A stretch of DNA of 64,000 nt, taken from Methylobacter luteus IMV-B-3098 (lineage in GTDB: Bacteria; Pseudomonadota; Gammaproteobacteria; Methylococcales; Methylomonadaceae). Numbering within the stretch: position 1 is the first letter of the stretch; every line of letters begins with the position of its first letter. This document shows positions 41,201 through 50,728 of this stretch, in pieces. The DNA lies in the NCBI RefSeq assembly GCF_000427625.1, contig NZ_KE386569.1, positions 745,376 through 809,375 on the forward strand. The letters run 5' to 3'. The position numbers were made by a program, and so were the translations under genes. A model generated the notes under the pieces. It had not been told where the DNA came from. It ran no database searches and was given only the letters and a program-made list of their open reading frames with translations.

Positions 41201-41502
41201 GCCAGTGTGTTGCCATTCGGACTAAAAGCAATACGCTTGATGGGACTTACAAACTGGCTCGGAAGCGTCACTCGCATTTGGCCAGAGGATACATCCCATA
41301 ATATGATTTGCCCATCAGAATCCACACTGGCAAAGGTATTACCATCTGAGCTAAAGGCGACGAGGTCCCTGGAAGAAGCTTCAAACGCCTGATAGGCAGT
41401 CGCAGTTTCAATCGTATCCTTAGCTTGAGTATAGGCAGTCCAAATTAAAACAGTCAGAATGAGACCCGTTAGATATTGATATTTCATGTTCGGTTTCTTC
41501 AT
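38248..41502 (-). CDS. Secreted WD40 protein fused to an N,N-dimethylformamidase-like domain
   Basis: The 1084-residue protein begins with a membrane or signal segment (LTGLILTVLIWTAYTQA). A WD40 propeller (about 45-405) with repeats of AFSPDGKTLA and IKLWD follows, then a Thr/Ser/Pro/Ala linker (about 420-460). The large region from about 495 to 930 resembles the beta-subunit C-terminal domain of N,N-dimethylformamidase (RMGYYGGDGARKI, LSVGHDEYWSAGQR). An Ig-like domain resembling the sulfite-oxidase dimerisation fold (about 975-1055) closes it. Amide hydrolysis is possible but unproven. ATG 41502 is used because GGGAG lies 7 bp upstream; a TTG at 41532 would add 10 residues. Confidence 0.75.
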   Translation of the reverse strand: MKKPNMKYQYLTGLILTVLIWTAYTQAKDTIETATAYQAFEASSRDLVAFSSDGNTFASVDSDGQIILWDVSSGQMRVTLPSQFVSPIKRIAFSPNGNTLAIISESSIRLWNFVSGNIHLFLPESAVIIDQAFSPDGKILAAVGQDARITLWDSQSGSTIQVLTGHQGSVNALALIQKVLTGHQNNIDALAFSPDGKTLATGGQDAQIKLWDIATGLEQASLPSKSHVTDLVFSPDGKTLAAVGQDARITLWDSQSGSTIQVLTGHQGSVNALALIPVLTGHQNNIDALAFSPDGKTLATCGQDAQIKLWDIATGLEQAGLPSKSNVTDLVFSPDGKTLASLSESGLVSLWDVSGKLPQLLTGHKDSVIKVAFSSNQKALASVGATGKVIVWDLMTELERLSFDISVTIPESLTQTNRPAPASPTTSALKLVSATTSSPTPATAAPEFDTKQTSAAEASDPCMTPSNPIVAENCKPGNPSTEWDVTGAGDPSIQGFATDISVNRGQTVFFKIDTDATNYRLDIYRMGYYGGDGARKITTVQPSVVLPQIQPVCLNEPTTGLVDCGNWKISASWTIPVDATSGIYFARTIRTDTGGASHIVFIVRDDDGGSDLLYQTSDTTWQAYNDYGGNSLYVGSPAGRAYKVSYNRPFSTRGNEFKRAWLFGDEYPMVRWLEANGYDMSYFTGVDAERRGAEILEHKVFLSVGHDEYWSAGQRANVEAARNAGVHLAFFTGNEMYWKTRWEPSIDGSNTQNRTLVTYKETEANAKIDPLPNIWTGTWRDPRFSPPADGGRPENQLTGTIFTVNCCQDALSITVPEAYSKLRFWRNTSIETLTPGQVAALPRGVLGYEWDEALDNGFAPAGLTRMSSTTVSLGKEWYLLDYGLIYGSGTATHSLTLYRHSSGALVFSSGTNRWSWGLDGHHDFDSATPSANTTPDLRMQQATVNLLADMGIQPQSLQPGLVAASQSTDTIHPVSTVTSPAAGSTVQSGSSVTITGTAADAGGGVVGCVEISVDDGITWHPATGRENWSYTWKPSSSGLVKLKSRSVDDSGNLESPGAGINVTVNGSPRTTGNAIAVSDQVLPN
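40480..41076 (-). repeat. Tandem 300-bp duplication inside the WD40 propeller
   Basis: Two adjacent units, 41076-40777 (300 bp) and 40776-40480 (297 bp), encode 100 and 99 residues that differ at only a handful of positions. Each unit includes two blades. Both contain a shortened blade where GHQGSVNALALI runs straight into VLTGHQNNIDALAF, as if an earlier recombination fused two blades. The only length change is QK versus P at that seam. Confidence 0.85.
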
Positions 41503-42828
41503 ATCCATACTCCCGTACAACTTAATACTCAAAACGAGACGGCCATTAGTCAGGCATGCTTAAATATTTAGCCCATGCACACTTACAAAGAAGCTAATGC
41601 GCCGTAACAAGTTATTATCGATTAAATGCCTTGCGTCTTTACTAAGCCCATAGCCTTGGCCAGGAATTCATGCATTACGCATTACACGGCACCCCCGCAC
41701 TTTAAGACGACCTTTACCATTTTTAATAAAAGCTTTAAATCAAGTATTAAAGACCCGCTTCGAATATACCGAATATTGAGTCTCGGTACCTCGTCCCTGC
41801 GCCTGCCAGAGCCCAGTGGATCCCAGGCTTCATCTTTAATATTCGCGCCAGACGCCATGCCTGGTATTTCTCGGCTTCGCAGGCCAGAGGCGGTCCCGGT
41901 TCGACCAGACTCTCATGTCACCCTTTAACGCGTTAAAAGCTGCGGCAGCTCATCAATACTGGTTTTTCGGATGAATTTTCCAACCTTGGTTATGTTGGGG
42001 TCAGATTTAATTTTAAAAATGGTTTTTCCACATCTCCTTGATCGACTTTTGCGATCACCTCGTCAGGCATTGAGGCTTTCAAATACTTATATTCCTTGGG
42101 TTTTTTGGTGATTTTGCCTAGTCGCCAAATTAAGCGGCATTATAGACCACGGATCTATCAAACAATGCGCCCGGCAACTGCTTCTGTTCGGCATCCATAA
42201 AGCCTGAAGGCCCCGAATGATCCAAGCCAACAGTAATGCTGACAGCCTGACCCCGTGCTTTGTAGAGTTACACTTCCTGTCAGGCTGAAGTACTAATAAG
42301 CTACAGGGCTGGCTAAAAAATAGAGTAGCAGCTGCACCTGTTGCAAGGCTTGGTAACGTTTTCACAATCGGTGTCCCATGACCGGCTCAAAAAAAGCGGG
42401 CCGCCTGAAAATATATTTAAAGTTACAGTTGTTGGCATATTAGACCAGAATCCTGCTCATATCCGGGTGGGCAACAGTTGTGTTAGCTCTATCATTACAC
42501 CAGCTTAACCATTCTGACTATCGGTACAATTACGTAAATATTTTAGTACTGGCTTCAAAAATTTCAGAGAAACTCTATTTGGGCCTTGATATGGATTTTG
42601 ATGAAGATAGATATCGGACCCGCAAAGGACTCAGAGCAGCGTACTGAGGGATGTCTCGCATGTGATTCTGATTATGGATGAAAAAAGGCTAAGTCGGCAT
42701 TAAGATCAAGCGATTAAATGTCAGGTTGGGCAATGATAAAATAACTTAGGCACGGGCGTGGGCCGGATAATAAGCAACCGAAATTTACCCGATAAAATCA
42801 GATCAGTTAGACGGGCTAGCAAAAACCG
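41503..42828. other. 1.3-kb region without a recognisable gene
   Basis: The region upstream of the WD40 gene and downstream of gcvP has no supported coding frame. A stretch near 41990-42010 contains GGGGTCAGATTTAATTT, the kind of sequence often found at ends of REP-associated transposase genes. The minus strand around 42020-42130 could encode a short eroded C-terminus. A decayed mobile element is possible but no transposase motif is left. Confidence 0.45.
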
Positions 42829-45723
42829 CTATTCATATTCCTCCAAAGGTGGACAAGTGCAAACCACGTGTCGGTCGCCATAAACATTATCGATGCGTCC
42901 CACCGGCGGCCAGTATTTATCATCATGCTGATGACTCGCCGGAAAAAAGGCCTGCTGTTTGGAATAAGGCAGCGTCCATTCTTCCAATAATAAGCGATGC
43001 GTATGCGGGGCATTGCGCAGTATATTATTTTCAGCATCGGCTGTGCCGTCTTCGATGGCCTTGATTTCCTGGCGGATCGCAATTAGTGCGTCACAAAAAC
43101 GGTCGATTTCGGCTTTATCCTCGCTTTCGGTCGGCTCGATCATCAGTGTATCGGCGACCGGGAACGAGACGGTCGGCGCATGAAAACCAAAGTCGATCAG
43201 GCGCTTGGCGATGTCGTCGACGGTAATATTGCAGGTTTTCTTGAACGCATGACAGTCGATGATGCATTCATGCGCGACCCAGCCGTTTTTGCCGGTGTAT
43301 AAGATCGGGTAATAGGGCGCCAGACGTTTGGCAATGTAATTGGCATTTAAAATGGCCGTCAGGGTCGCGCGTTTCAAACCGGCCGCGCCCATCATGGCGA
43401 TATAAGCCCAGGAAATGGTCAGTATGCTGGCCGATCCCCACGGCGCTGCCGACACGGTGCCAATCGTGCCGTGTTTGCCTTTGGCCGGATTGACGTCCTT
43501 GACGACCGGATGGTCGGGCAGGAACGGCGCCAGGTGTGCGCGCACGCCAATCGGGCCAACGCCGGGCCCGCCGCCGCCGTGCGGAATGCTGAAGGTTTTG
43601 TGCAGGTTGAGATGGGCGACATCGGCGCCGATTTTTCCGGGCCGGCTCAAGCCCACCAGCGCATTGAAATTGGCGCCGTCCAGATAGACTTGCCCGCCAT
43701 GCTGGTGGATCAGATCGCAGATTGCGCGGAATGACTGTTCGTAAACGCCATGCGTGGACGGGTAGGTGATCATTAACGCAGCCAGCGTGTCGTGATGCTC
43801 GGCGACTTTTACCTGTAGATCATCAAGGCTGACATTACCGTTTTCATCGCAGGCCACGACGACGACTTTAAGACCCGCCATAGTGGCGCTGGCAGGATTC
43901 GTGCCGTGCGCCGAAGCCGGTATCAGGCAGATGTTGCGTTGGCTTTGTCCCGTAATTTCGTGGTACTTGCGGATGACCAGTAACCCGCTATATTCGCCCT
44001 GGGAACCGGCATTCGGCTGCAGCGAGATAGCATCAAAGCCGGTCAGGTCGCAGAGCATATCCTCCAGTTCGGCGAACATTTGCTGATAGCCATGAGTTTG
44101 ATACAGCGGTGCAAACGGGTGCAGGCTGTTAAATTCATGATAGGAAATGGTCTGCATTGCGGTGGCCGCATTCAGCTTCATCGTGCAGGAGCCTAGCGGT
44201 ATCATCGAGCGGTCCAGTGCAATGTCGCGCCGTGCCAGTCGCCGCATGTAACGCATCATTTCGGTTTCCGAATGGTAGCGTTTGAATACCGGGTGTTCGA
44301 GGATGCCGTCGGTGCGCAATAACGATTCGGGAATACATTCGGTGATCGATGCATCAAGTGTATTAATGTCGGGCAGAGAGGCGACAGGCGATGAAAAAAC
44401 CTGCCAGAGCGCCCTTAAATCATTGCGCGTCGTTGTCTCATCGAGCGAAATGCCGATATGGTCGGGGTCTACAACCCGCACATTAATATGGGCTTCGGCG
44501 GCATGCGCAGCGATGCGCCTGGCCCGGTGAGGCGTATGCACTAGTAATGTGTCGAAATAGCAGTCGCTGAGAACGTGATGGCCTAACTGCCTGATGCCGG
44601 CCGCCAGAATTTCCGCATAGCGATGCACGCGGCCGGCAATCAGGCGCAAGCCGTCGGCGCCGTGATAGATGGCATAAAAGCCTGCGATAACAGCCAGCAG
44701 CACCTGTGACGTGCAGATATTGCTGGTGGCTTTGTCGCGGCGGATATGCTGTTCGCGCGTTTGCAGGGCCATGCGCAGCGCAATCTGGCCGTGGCTGTCT
44801 TTGGATACGCCGATGATGCGGCCTGGCACGGAACGTTTATAGTCGTCCTTCGTCGCAAAAAATGCGGCATGCGGGCCGCCGTAACCCATTGGTACGCCAA
44901 AGCGTTGCGAATTGCCGACGACAATATCGACCCCGAAGGCGGCGGGCGGTTTCAGCAGGACCAGGCTTAACAGATCCGCCGCGACCGTGACCAGCGCCGA
45001 TTTATTATGGGCAAGCGCAGTAATGTCGCTCAGGTCATGGATTTCGCCTTTCGAACCGGGGTATTGCACGATCAGTGCAAAGAAGTCGTGCTGCTTCAGA
45101 TCATGATACGGATCGCCGACGATAACGTCATAGCCAAGGGAGTGCGCGCGGGTTTGAATGACGGCGATGGTTTGCGGGTGGCAGTCCTGATCGACGAACA
45201 CGCTGTTAGCCGTGCTTTTCGATAAACGCCGCGACATGGTCATCGCTTCAGCCGCGGCTGTGGCTTCATCCAGCAGTGAGGCATTGGCCAATTCCATGCC
45301 GGTCAAGTCGATCACCATTTGCTGGAAATTTAACAGGGCTTCAAGCCGGCCCTGGCTGACTTCGGCCTGGTAGGGTGTATACGCCGTATACCAGCCGGGA
45401 TTTTCCAGCACGTTGCGTTTGATCACTGCCGGCATGATCGTGCCGTAATAACCCATGCCGATCATGGATGTGAAAACCTGGTTGCGTGCGCGCATTCTAC
45501 GCAGGTATTTGAGCACGGCACGCTCGCTGATCGTTTCAGTCAGTTTCAGCGGTTCATCACTCAGAATATCGGCCGGAATGGCTTGTTTGATGATGTCTTC
45601 CAGCTCGTCCAAGCCGAGTTCGGCGAGCATGGTCTGAATTTGCTGTTGACTGGGGCCGATGTGGCGGTGAATGAAATTGCCGCGCATTTCCAGTTTGTCC
45701 AGGTTAAGGCGAGGTGAGGGCAT
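42829..45723 (-). CDS. gcvP: Glycine dehydrogenase (decarboxylating), P protein
   Basis: GcvP is the PLP enzyme that decarboxylates glycine and passes the aminomethyl group to the lipoyl arm of H protein. The 964-residue length (E. coli 957) fits the single-chain type. The PLP lysine is in [17 protein letters not shown] near residue 704; [13 protein letters not shown] near 504 and RHIGPS near 20 are also typical. It lies 5 bp after gcvT in the same transcript. GcvH is not in the window, so it must be elsewhere. Confidence 0.96.
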   Translation of the reverse strand: MPSPRLNLDKLEMRGNFIHRHIGPSQQQIQTMLAELGLDELEDIIKQAIPADILSDEPLKLTETISERAVLKYLRRMRARNQVFTSMIGMGYYGTIMPAVIKRNVLENPGWYTAYTPYQAEVSQGRLEALLNFQQMVIDLTGMELANASLLDEATAAAEAMTMSRRLSKSTANSVFVDQDCHPQTIAVIQTRAHSLGYDVIVGDPYHDLKQHDFFALIVQYPGSKGEIHDLSDITALAHNKSALVTVAADLLSLVLLKPPAAFGVDIVVGNSQRFGVPMGYGGPHAAFFATKDDYKRSVPGRIIGVSKDSHGQIALRMALQTREQHIRRDKATSNICTSQVLLAVIAGFYAIYHGADGLRLIAGRVHRYAEILAAGIRQLGHHVLSDCYFDTLLVHTPHRARRIAAHAAEAHINVRVVDPDHIGISLDETTTRNDLRALWQVFSSPVASLPDINTLDASITECIPESLLRTDGILEHPVFKRYHSETEMMRYMRRLARRDIALDRSMIPLGSCTMKLNAATAMQTISYHEFNSLHPFAPLYQTHGYQQMFAELEDMLCDLTGFDAISLQPNAGSQGEYSGLLVIRKYHEITGQSQRNICLIPASAHGTNPASATMAGLKVVVVACDENGNVSLDDLQVKVAEHHDTLAALMITYPSTHGVYEQSFRAICDLIHQHGGQVYLDGANFNALVGLSRPGKIGADVAHLNLHKTFSIPHGGGGPGVGPIGVRAHLAPFLPDHPVVKDVNPAKGKHGTIGTVSAAPWGSASILTISWAYIAMMGAAGLKRATLTAILNANYIAKRLAPYYPILYTGKNGWVAHECIIDCHAFKKTCNITVDDIAKRLIDFGFHAPTVSFPVADTLMIEPTESEDKAEIDRFCDALIAIRQEIKAIEDGTADAENNILRNAPHTHRLLLEEWTLPYSKQQAFFPASHQHDDKYWPPVGRIDNVYGDRHVVCTCPPLEEYE

Positions 45724-45728
45724 GGTTT

Positions 45729-46817
45729 TTATCTCCGGTAGCGATGGGGGATAAAAGGCAATTCTGTAACCTTGACCGGAAGCTGATGATCGCGAACCCG
45801 CGCGTATAAGGCATGGTTAGTGCCCGGTGCTGGATTGTGCAGCATCGCCATGGCGATCGGTCGGCCGAGGCTAGGGGAAAAACCGCCGCTGGTGACATGA
45901 CCTATGGCGTCGTCTGTTTCATCGGTAATAATGCAGCCTTCGCGTATCGGTATCTTGCTTTCGACCAGCAGGCCGACACGGCTTTTTTCCGTGCCTTGTT
46001 GTAACTGCGCCAAAATCCTGCCGGCCCCCGGAAATTGGTCATGACCTTTCTTGATCAACCAGCGCAAGCCGGCTTCCACGGGCGTTATTGATTCATTAAG
46101 TTCATGTCCGTACAGGCACAGGCCCGCTTCCAGCCGTAAACTGTCGCGCGCGCCGAGTCCTATGGGCTCCACTGTTTCTTCAGCTAGCAATAAGCGAGCA
46201 AGATGGTCTGCCTGTTCGTTGGCTACCGAGATTTCAAAGCCGTCTTCGCCGGTATAACCGCTGCGGCTGATCGTACAGTGGATGCCGTCGATGCCATCTT
46301 CACAAGCATGCATAAAGGACAAATGAGTGGCCGCCGCGGAAAATTTCTGCATAACCGTTACCGCGGCAGGTCCTTGTAGAGCGAACAGTGCCTGATCGGC
46401 CATTTCTTTGAAATGACAGTGGTCAGATAAATGAGTTTTAAAATGTTTAAAGTCTTTATCCCTGCAGGCCGCATTGACAATGACCATGAGTCCTGAAGGC
46501 AGGCGGGTCACGATGATATCGTCAATAATGCCGCCATTGTCGTTGGTCAAAACGGTATAGCGCTGCTGAAAGAAGGCAAGTCCGGTGATATCGCTGGGTG
46601 TCAGTATTTCCAGCTCGCCAGCGGCTGAGTCACCTAGAATCAGGCATTGGCCCATGTGGGAAATATCAAAAAAACCGGCATGATTGCGGCAATGCAGGTG
46701 TTCGTGAAGTGTACCGTTGGGATAACGCACCGGCATTTGATAGCCGGCAAAAGGTACCATTTTGGCGCCCAGCTCAAGATGAAGAGGGTAAAGCGGCGTT
46801 TGTTTTAACGTGGTCAC
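45729..46817 (-). CDS. gcvT: Aminomethyltransferase, T protein of glycine cleavage
   Basis: GcvT moves the methylene group from H protein to tetrahydrofolate and releases ammonia. The 362-residue product (E. coli 364) starts [20 protein letters not shown] and has [16 protein letters not shown] and the folate-binding Asp-containing segment. [10 protein letters not shown]-like [10 protein letters not shown] lies near 200. The start is GTG 46817, supported by GGAGA 7 bp upstream and by family length; the frame is open to 46904 but those residues have no counterpart. It leads the gcvT-gcvP operon. Confidence 0.95.
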   Translation of the reverse strand: MTTLKQTPLYPLHLELGAKMVPFAGYQMPVRYPNGTLHEHLHCRNHAGFFDISHMGQCLILGDSAAGELEILTPSDITGLAFFQQRYTVLTNDNGGIIDDIIVTRLPSGLMVIVNAACRDKDFKHFKTHLSDHCHFKEMADQALFALQGPAAVTVMQKFSAAATHLSFMHACEDGIDGIHCTISRSGYTGEDGFEISVANEQADHLARLLLAEETVEPIGLGARDSLRLEAGLCLYGHELNESITPVEAGLRWLIKKGHDQFPGAGRILAQLQQGTEKSRVGLLVESKIPIREGCIITDETDDAIGHVTSGGFSPSLGRPIAMAMLHNPAPGTNHALYARVRDHQLPVKVTELPFIPHRYRR

Positions 46818-46842
46818 GATAATGTCTCCGCATGTCAGTACA

Positions 46843-46871
46843 ATCCTAGTGTAACGCCGAGAACTCGTCAA
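46843..46871 (-). promoter_or_regulatory. Sigma-70 promoter of gcvT-gcvP
   Basis: On the minus strand TTGACG (46866-46871), a 17-bp spacer and TAGGAT (46843-46848) give a good promoter. The resulting leader is only about 20 nt, so a glycine riboswitch cannot lie in this transcript. Confidence 0.55.
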
Positions 46872-47106
46872 ACCAAGATAATCGACTACACTTAATAAAT
46901 CCATGATGCCGAATGTGTACTTTAGGACTACAATAGCTCTAGCACATCTATATTAAGAGGAATTTAAATGTGCGATATTCATAGAAGTTTGCCTTTGGAT
47001 CGGTTGAGCCTGAGGTATGTTAAGCTGTCTTTGCACGTCCCAAAACAGCCTGATATCCGTGCTAGCGAAAAAACAAACAACAACAGAAAGCAACCGTAAT
47101 AAGCCA

Positions 47107-47871
47107 ATGATTGATAAAGCTGATCCGCCTGACCCAGTAAATGAAAATAATCCGCCACGAATCGAGCGTCGGAATCAATTCCAAGGCACTTCTGGTTATC
47201 AGGGAACCGAACGCCGTAAGCAGTTCCGACGGGCCTCAGACTATCAGGCCGAGCATTTTCAGAATATTTTTTCCTCGTTCGAAACGTTCGGCCGACATGT
47301 TTTGTTGTTAGACAGTCAGGCGTACGTGCTGTATCGATCAAGAAGAGTCGATGCCCTTCTGGATAGCGATACGATACCTTTGCGGTTGGAGCCGAGATTC
47401 ACTTTGCTCGACTCGCACAATGCAAAACAGTTCAAGGCATTTATCAACAGTTTGGCGCAATCAGTTACTTCTACAGTCGATTTGGCTCCCTCGGCACTTA
47501 ATCATCGGCGAAATAGAAACTGTATTCTGCTGTTAGAGCGTGTCGACAGTTCTCCGTTGTTATTGAGCTGCTTTCCAATGCAGCAATCACCGGGCAATGG
47601 GGACGAACTGAAAATTATGGCGATATTGTGCGATCCTGGCTGTTATTCCGAGGAGCAATGGGGGGCATTTCAGGAATTATTCAGCTTGACAGCTGCCGAG
47701 TTGCGGCTCTGCCTGGCTTTGGCAGACGGCTTATCACTGGCCGAATATGGTCACAAATACGATGTCACCGACAATACCGCTCGCAGTCAGCTGAAGAAGG
47801 TGTTTGAGAAGACCAACACCCGGCGGCAGGGTGACTTGATGCGTTTGATATTTTTGCTGACGCGACTATAA
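47107..47871 (+). CDS. LuxR-type (HTH) transcriptional regulator
   Basis: This protein of about 254 residues has a charged N-terminal part with two similar Arg-rich stretches (RIERRNQF and TERRKQFRR). A central region of about 100 residues could be a PAS-like fold (FGRHVLLLDSQAYVLYRS). A LuxR-type helix-turn-helix lies at about 193-250 (LTAAELRLCLALADG, YDVTDNTARSQLKKVFEKTN). The last pattern is the sort found in regulators of PEP-CTERM or nodulation loci. In-frame ATG 47017 would add 30 residues but has GAGG almost touching the start codon; 47107 is my choice. The neighbour downstream is an exported VPLPA protein, a possible target. Confidence 0.72.
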   Translation: MIDKADPPDPVNENNPPRIERRNQFQGTSGYQGTERRKQFRRASDYQAEHFQNIFSSFETFGRHVLLLDSQAYVLYRSRRVDALLDSDTIPLRLEPRFTLLDSHNAKQFKAFINSLAQSVTSTVDLAPSALNHRRNRNCILLLERVDSSPLLLSCFPMQQSPGNGDELKIMAILCDPGCYSEEQWGAFQELFSLTAAELRLCLALADGLSLAEYGHKYDVTDNTARSQLKKVFEKTNTRRQGDLMRLIFLLTRL

Positions 47872-48122
47872 AAAATAGTAACTTTTTGAGGTTTATCACC
47901 CAAATGGGTGATGACGGGCGCTAGAGTAAAAGGATATTCTTTCTGCGACCCGCTAAAACAAAGTGGGGAATAACATTTTTTGTTTACTATAAGATCCGGC
48001 AATATGAAGTTTTAATTTTTTTCAGGCTGCTAATGCCATTGTTGGCGTATTTATTGGGCTTCGGCCAAGACTGCAGAGAAAATATTCAAACTTTAAGGGG
48101 CCGGAGCAATAAGGGAATTATC

Positions 48123-48692
48123 ATGAAAAAAATATTTTGTTCCGCTTTGTTCTGCTTGGCTCTGGCTGGAGCTAACACTGCAAATGCTGCTGCATTCACT
48201 TTCGATGGCAATATTGTAAATCACAATGATGTTGTAACTGTAAATTTCTCGCTCAATAATGATGCAAATAATGTCAGAGTATGGACAGACTCGTGGTTAA
48301 ACGGCACTAATTTTGATCCAATAACAGCCGTGTGGAATGCGACTACAGGCGCGCTCATTGGTCAAAACGATGACAACGGCTCGATAGCGCCAGGTCAAAC
48401 CATTTGGGATTCAGGACTTGTATTTAATTTTCTTGCGGCAGGTGATTATTTATTCACTGTGGCAAGATTTCCTAATTTCGCGAACGGCGGCAATATTTCC
48501 AATGGTTTTGGTTTGGACGGTGATACACCAATAGCATTAACTGGAGGAACTTATTGGAGAGTTAACTTAGATGGTGTTGACGGTGCCGACGTTAGCGCTG
48601 TTCCGGTTCCTGCTGCTGTTTGGCTGTTTGGCTCTGGTTTAATGGGATTGCTGGGTTTCAATCGCAAACGCGCTCAGTCATTAGCGGCATAA
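48123..48692 (+). CDS. DVUA0089-family exported protein with VPLPA-CTERM sorting signal
   Basis: This 189-residue protein has a signal peptide (FCSALFCLALAGANTANA) and a beta-rich domain of the DVUA0089 type (GNIVNHNDVVTVNFSLN, GDYLFTVARF). Its C-terminal tripartite signal is VPVPAAVWLFGSGLMGLLGF, then RKR. This is the VPLPA variant of PEP-CTERM, recognised by an exosortase. No exosortase is in the window. The protein is expected at the cell surface, linked to extracellular matrix. ATG 48123 follows GGGA by 7 bp; the frame is open upstream. Confidence 0.8.
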   Translation: MKKIFCSALFCLALAGANTANAAAFTFDGNIVNHNDVVTVNFSLNNDANNVRVWTDSWLNGTNFDPITAVWNATTGALIGQNDDNGSIAPGQTIWDSGLVFNFLAAGDYLFTVARFPNFANGGNISNGFGLDGDTPIALTGGTYWRVNLDGVDGADVSAVPVPAAVWLFGSGLMGLLGFNRKRAQSLAA

Positions 48693-48716
48693 ATCTTATA
48701 GCTGCTATTGTCCAAC

Positions 48717-48757
48717 AAAAACCGCCTCTCGGGTATCCGAAGGCGGTTTTTTTGTTT
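48717..48757. terminator. Intrinsic terminator after the VPLPA protein gene
   Basis: Arms ACCGCC / GGCGGT, extended by TCGG / CCGA, close a tetraloop and are followed by a run of T from 48747. An A-run in front makes it usable for the convergent UPF0016 gene as well. Confidence 0.85.
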
Positions 48758-48787
48758 TTATGCCTCTTCAATGCTTGAAAGCATATA

Positions 48788-49444
48788 TCAACTTATATAG
48801 CTGATATATGCCCTGTAACCCGCAAGAACAGCCAATATCAGAAAAATTGCGCCGCTGATCTTGTGTAGCAGCACTAGCGGGATTTTCTGCAGAATGGTGC
48901 GACCGGCCAGAATACCCAAGGCCGATGTTGAGGCTAGGGCAGCAGTAGCCCCCAGCCAGACAGCGATTGGAGCGGCGGTACTGCTTAAGGCAACGACGGC
49001 CAGTTGCGTTTTATCACCGAATTCAGCCACTGTAATTAACAGAAACGTGGTAAAGAAAATACCGTGACCACTTTTTTCCTTGACTTCCTCGCCTTCATCC
49101 TCCTCGTCTACACGCAACGCATGAATGCCAAAGGCGCCAAACAAGAAGGCGACGGTGGCCGCGACGATATATTCAGGCAGCCAACTGGCGATGGCGACAC
49201 CGAAAACCACGGCCAGGGTATTTAAGAAAGCGAAGGCGGCAATGGCGCCGAGCATAACCGGTAGGCCTCTGTGCCTTGATGCCAGCGTCATGCATACCAG
49301 CTGGCTTTTATCCCCGATTTCAGCCGCCGCGATTAGCGCAAAACTGGTCACTGTGACGGCCGATATTTCAGCCAGGTTCCCGGAAGTCAGTAAAGATAAT
49401 AAGTCTGGTAAATAGTTTTGAAAAAAGTTATGCAGATCATCCAT
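48788..49444 (-). CDS. TMEM165/GDT1 (UPF0016) family cation transporter
   Basis: The 218-residue protein has six membrane segments in two repeats, each with the signature Glu-x-Gly-Asp-Lys-Ser/Thr: AAEIGDKSQLVCM near 38 and VAEFGDKTQLAVV near 141. Bacterial members export manganese or calcium; the Mn exporter MneA of Vibrio is one. The N-terminus is slightly extended. It is downstream of the ZIP gene in the same direction, so both may answer to metal levels. Confidence 0.88.
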   Translation of the reverse strand: MDDLHNFFQNYLPDLLSLLTSGNLAEISAVTVTSFALIAAAEIGDKSQLVCMTLASRHRGLPVMLGAIAAFAFLNTLAVVFGVAIASWLPEYIVAATVAFLFGAFGIHALRVDEEDEGEEVKEKSGHGIFFTTFLLITVAEFGDKTQLAVVALSSTAAPIAVWLGATAALASTSALGILAGRTILQKIPLVLLHKISGAIFLILAVLAGYRAYISYIS

Positions 49445-49481
49445 TTTTTGTCTCAGTAAACAGCATGAAGGCTAACGGTTA

Positions 49482-49504
49482 CCCGGCCATATAGATATGG
49501 CGGG
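49482..49504 (-). promoter_or_regulatory. Leader hairpin upstream of the UPF0016 transporter
   Basis: GCCATAT and its complement pair around AG, extended by CCC / GGG past one unpaired G. It lies 38 bp upstream of the start. The Mn-sensing yybP-ykoY riboswitch consensus was looked for and not found. Confidence 0.35.
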
Positions 49505-49549
49505 CAGCCGATGCATGTGATTTATTTATAATATAGGCAGGGTTTTTTA

Positions 49550-50500
49550 TTAGCCCAGCAGATTATCAAGAACCATCATGATGATGAAGCCGATCATGAG
49601 AGCGAAAGTAGCGTAACGCGAACGACCATTGGAATGTGTTTCAGGAATGATCTCCTCGCTGATGACAAATAGCATGGCACCGGCGGCAAATCCCATGGCG
49701 ATCGGCAATACCGGTTCGAACAAAGTGACCATGGTGATGCCCAGCAAGCCGCCTACGGGTTCAACCAGCCCTGTGACGGTGGCAATGCCTATGGCTTTCC
49801 AACGGTTGTAACCAAGACCCACCAGCGGTAAGGCAACGGCCAGTCCTTCAGGAATGTTTTGCAGAGCAATCGCGACAGCCAGAATCACTCCGTTTTTGAT
49901 GTTTCCTGAACCGAAACTAACTCCGACCGACATGCCTTCAGGAAAATTGTGAATCGTAATAGCGATAATAAATAACCAGATTTTTTTTAACGAAGTCAGT
50001 TGCGCATCTGAAATGGCATCGAAATGAACATGCGGCAGTTGACGATCGGCATAATGCAGAAACAGCCCTCCAATCAGCATGCCCAGGGAAACAACATAGA
50101 TGCCGTTGCCAGGCCAGATCAGGTTGCCGTAAGTCATGCCGGGAACCAGAAGGGAAAAGGCCGTTGCCGCGAGCATCACACCGGCTGCCGCGCCGAGCAT
50201 GCTATTGAACAGGTTGGTTGAAATGTTTTTAAAAAACAGGGCGGGCAGAGCGCCGATGCCAGTCGCCAGACCGGCTAGTATGCTGGCGAGAAAGCCAATA
50301 ACAACGATCTGGTCGAAAATCAGATATAAAGCGCCGAATAGGACTATCTGCGACAACAAAAACAGTCCGGCCACAATGCTCCAGCGCTTCAATGGCGGCA
50401 TGGCTAGCAGTTTTTGATAATGCTCACTGGATTTTATGCGGGTTATTTGATGTTCAAAGTAGCGTTGCATTTTATTGACAGTATTTATAGTGATTGTCAT
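49550..50500 (-). CDS. ZIP-family divalent metal transporter
   Basis: This protein of about 316 residues has eight or so membrane segments and the ZIP metal-site motifs HNFPEG in segment 4 and QNIPEG in segment 5. The later EEIIPETHS is also present. ZIP proteins bring zinc, iron or manganese into the cytoplasm. The first 50 or so residues form a cytoplasmic tail with a charged helix. I chose ATG 50500, since a -10-like TATAAT sits at 50552-50557, so the ATG at 50548 would be at or before the transcript start. Metal specificity cannot be told. Confidence 0.85.
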   Translation of the reverse strand: MTITINTVNKMQRYFEHQITRIKSSEHYQKLLAMPPLKRWSIVAGLFLLSQIVLFGALYLIFDQIVVIGFLASILAGLATGIGALPALFFKNISTNLFNSMLGAAAGVMLAATAFSLLVPGMTYGNLIWPGNGIYVVSLGMLIGGLFLHYADRQLPHVHFDAISDAQLTSLKKIWLFIIAITIHNFPEGMSVGVSFGSGNIKNGVILAVAIALQNIPEGLAVALPLVGLGYNRWKAIGIATVTGLVEPVGGLLGITMVTLFEPVLPIAMGFAAGAMLFVISEEIIPETHSNGRSRYATFALMIGFIIMMVLDNLLG

Positions 50501-50728
50501 AAGCGTTGCCTGCCTCAGCTGATCTGGATGATTGTAGTTATTGTGCATGGCATTATAGCTAAATGCCTTGCTGTTGTATGGTTATAAAAGCCCTAAGCAA
50601 TTCAATAAACCTTATACCTGAAGCATCGTAATGTCATTGTGCGGATAGGAATATTTCCTTTTTTTCAAGCGCGGCTATGTCTTCCCAGTTGATTTGGCTA
50701 TCATGCCGGCTCTTAACTTGGGGGGAAA

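Noticed and set aside
46818-47016. A glycine riboswitch controlling gcvT
   Set aside because: The likely promoter leaves a leader of about 20 nt and no tandem aptamer pattern is seen.
49445-49549. A yybP-ykoY manganese riboswitch before the UPF0016 transporter
   Set aside because: Only one hairpin is present and the conserved loops of the riboswitch are missing.
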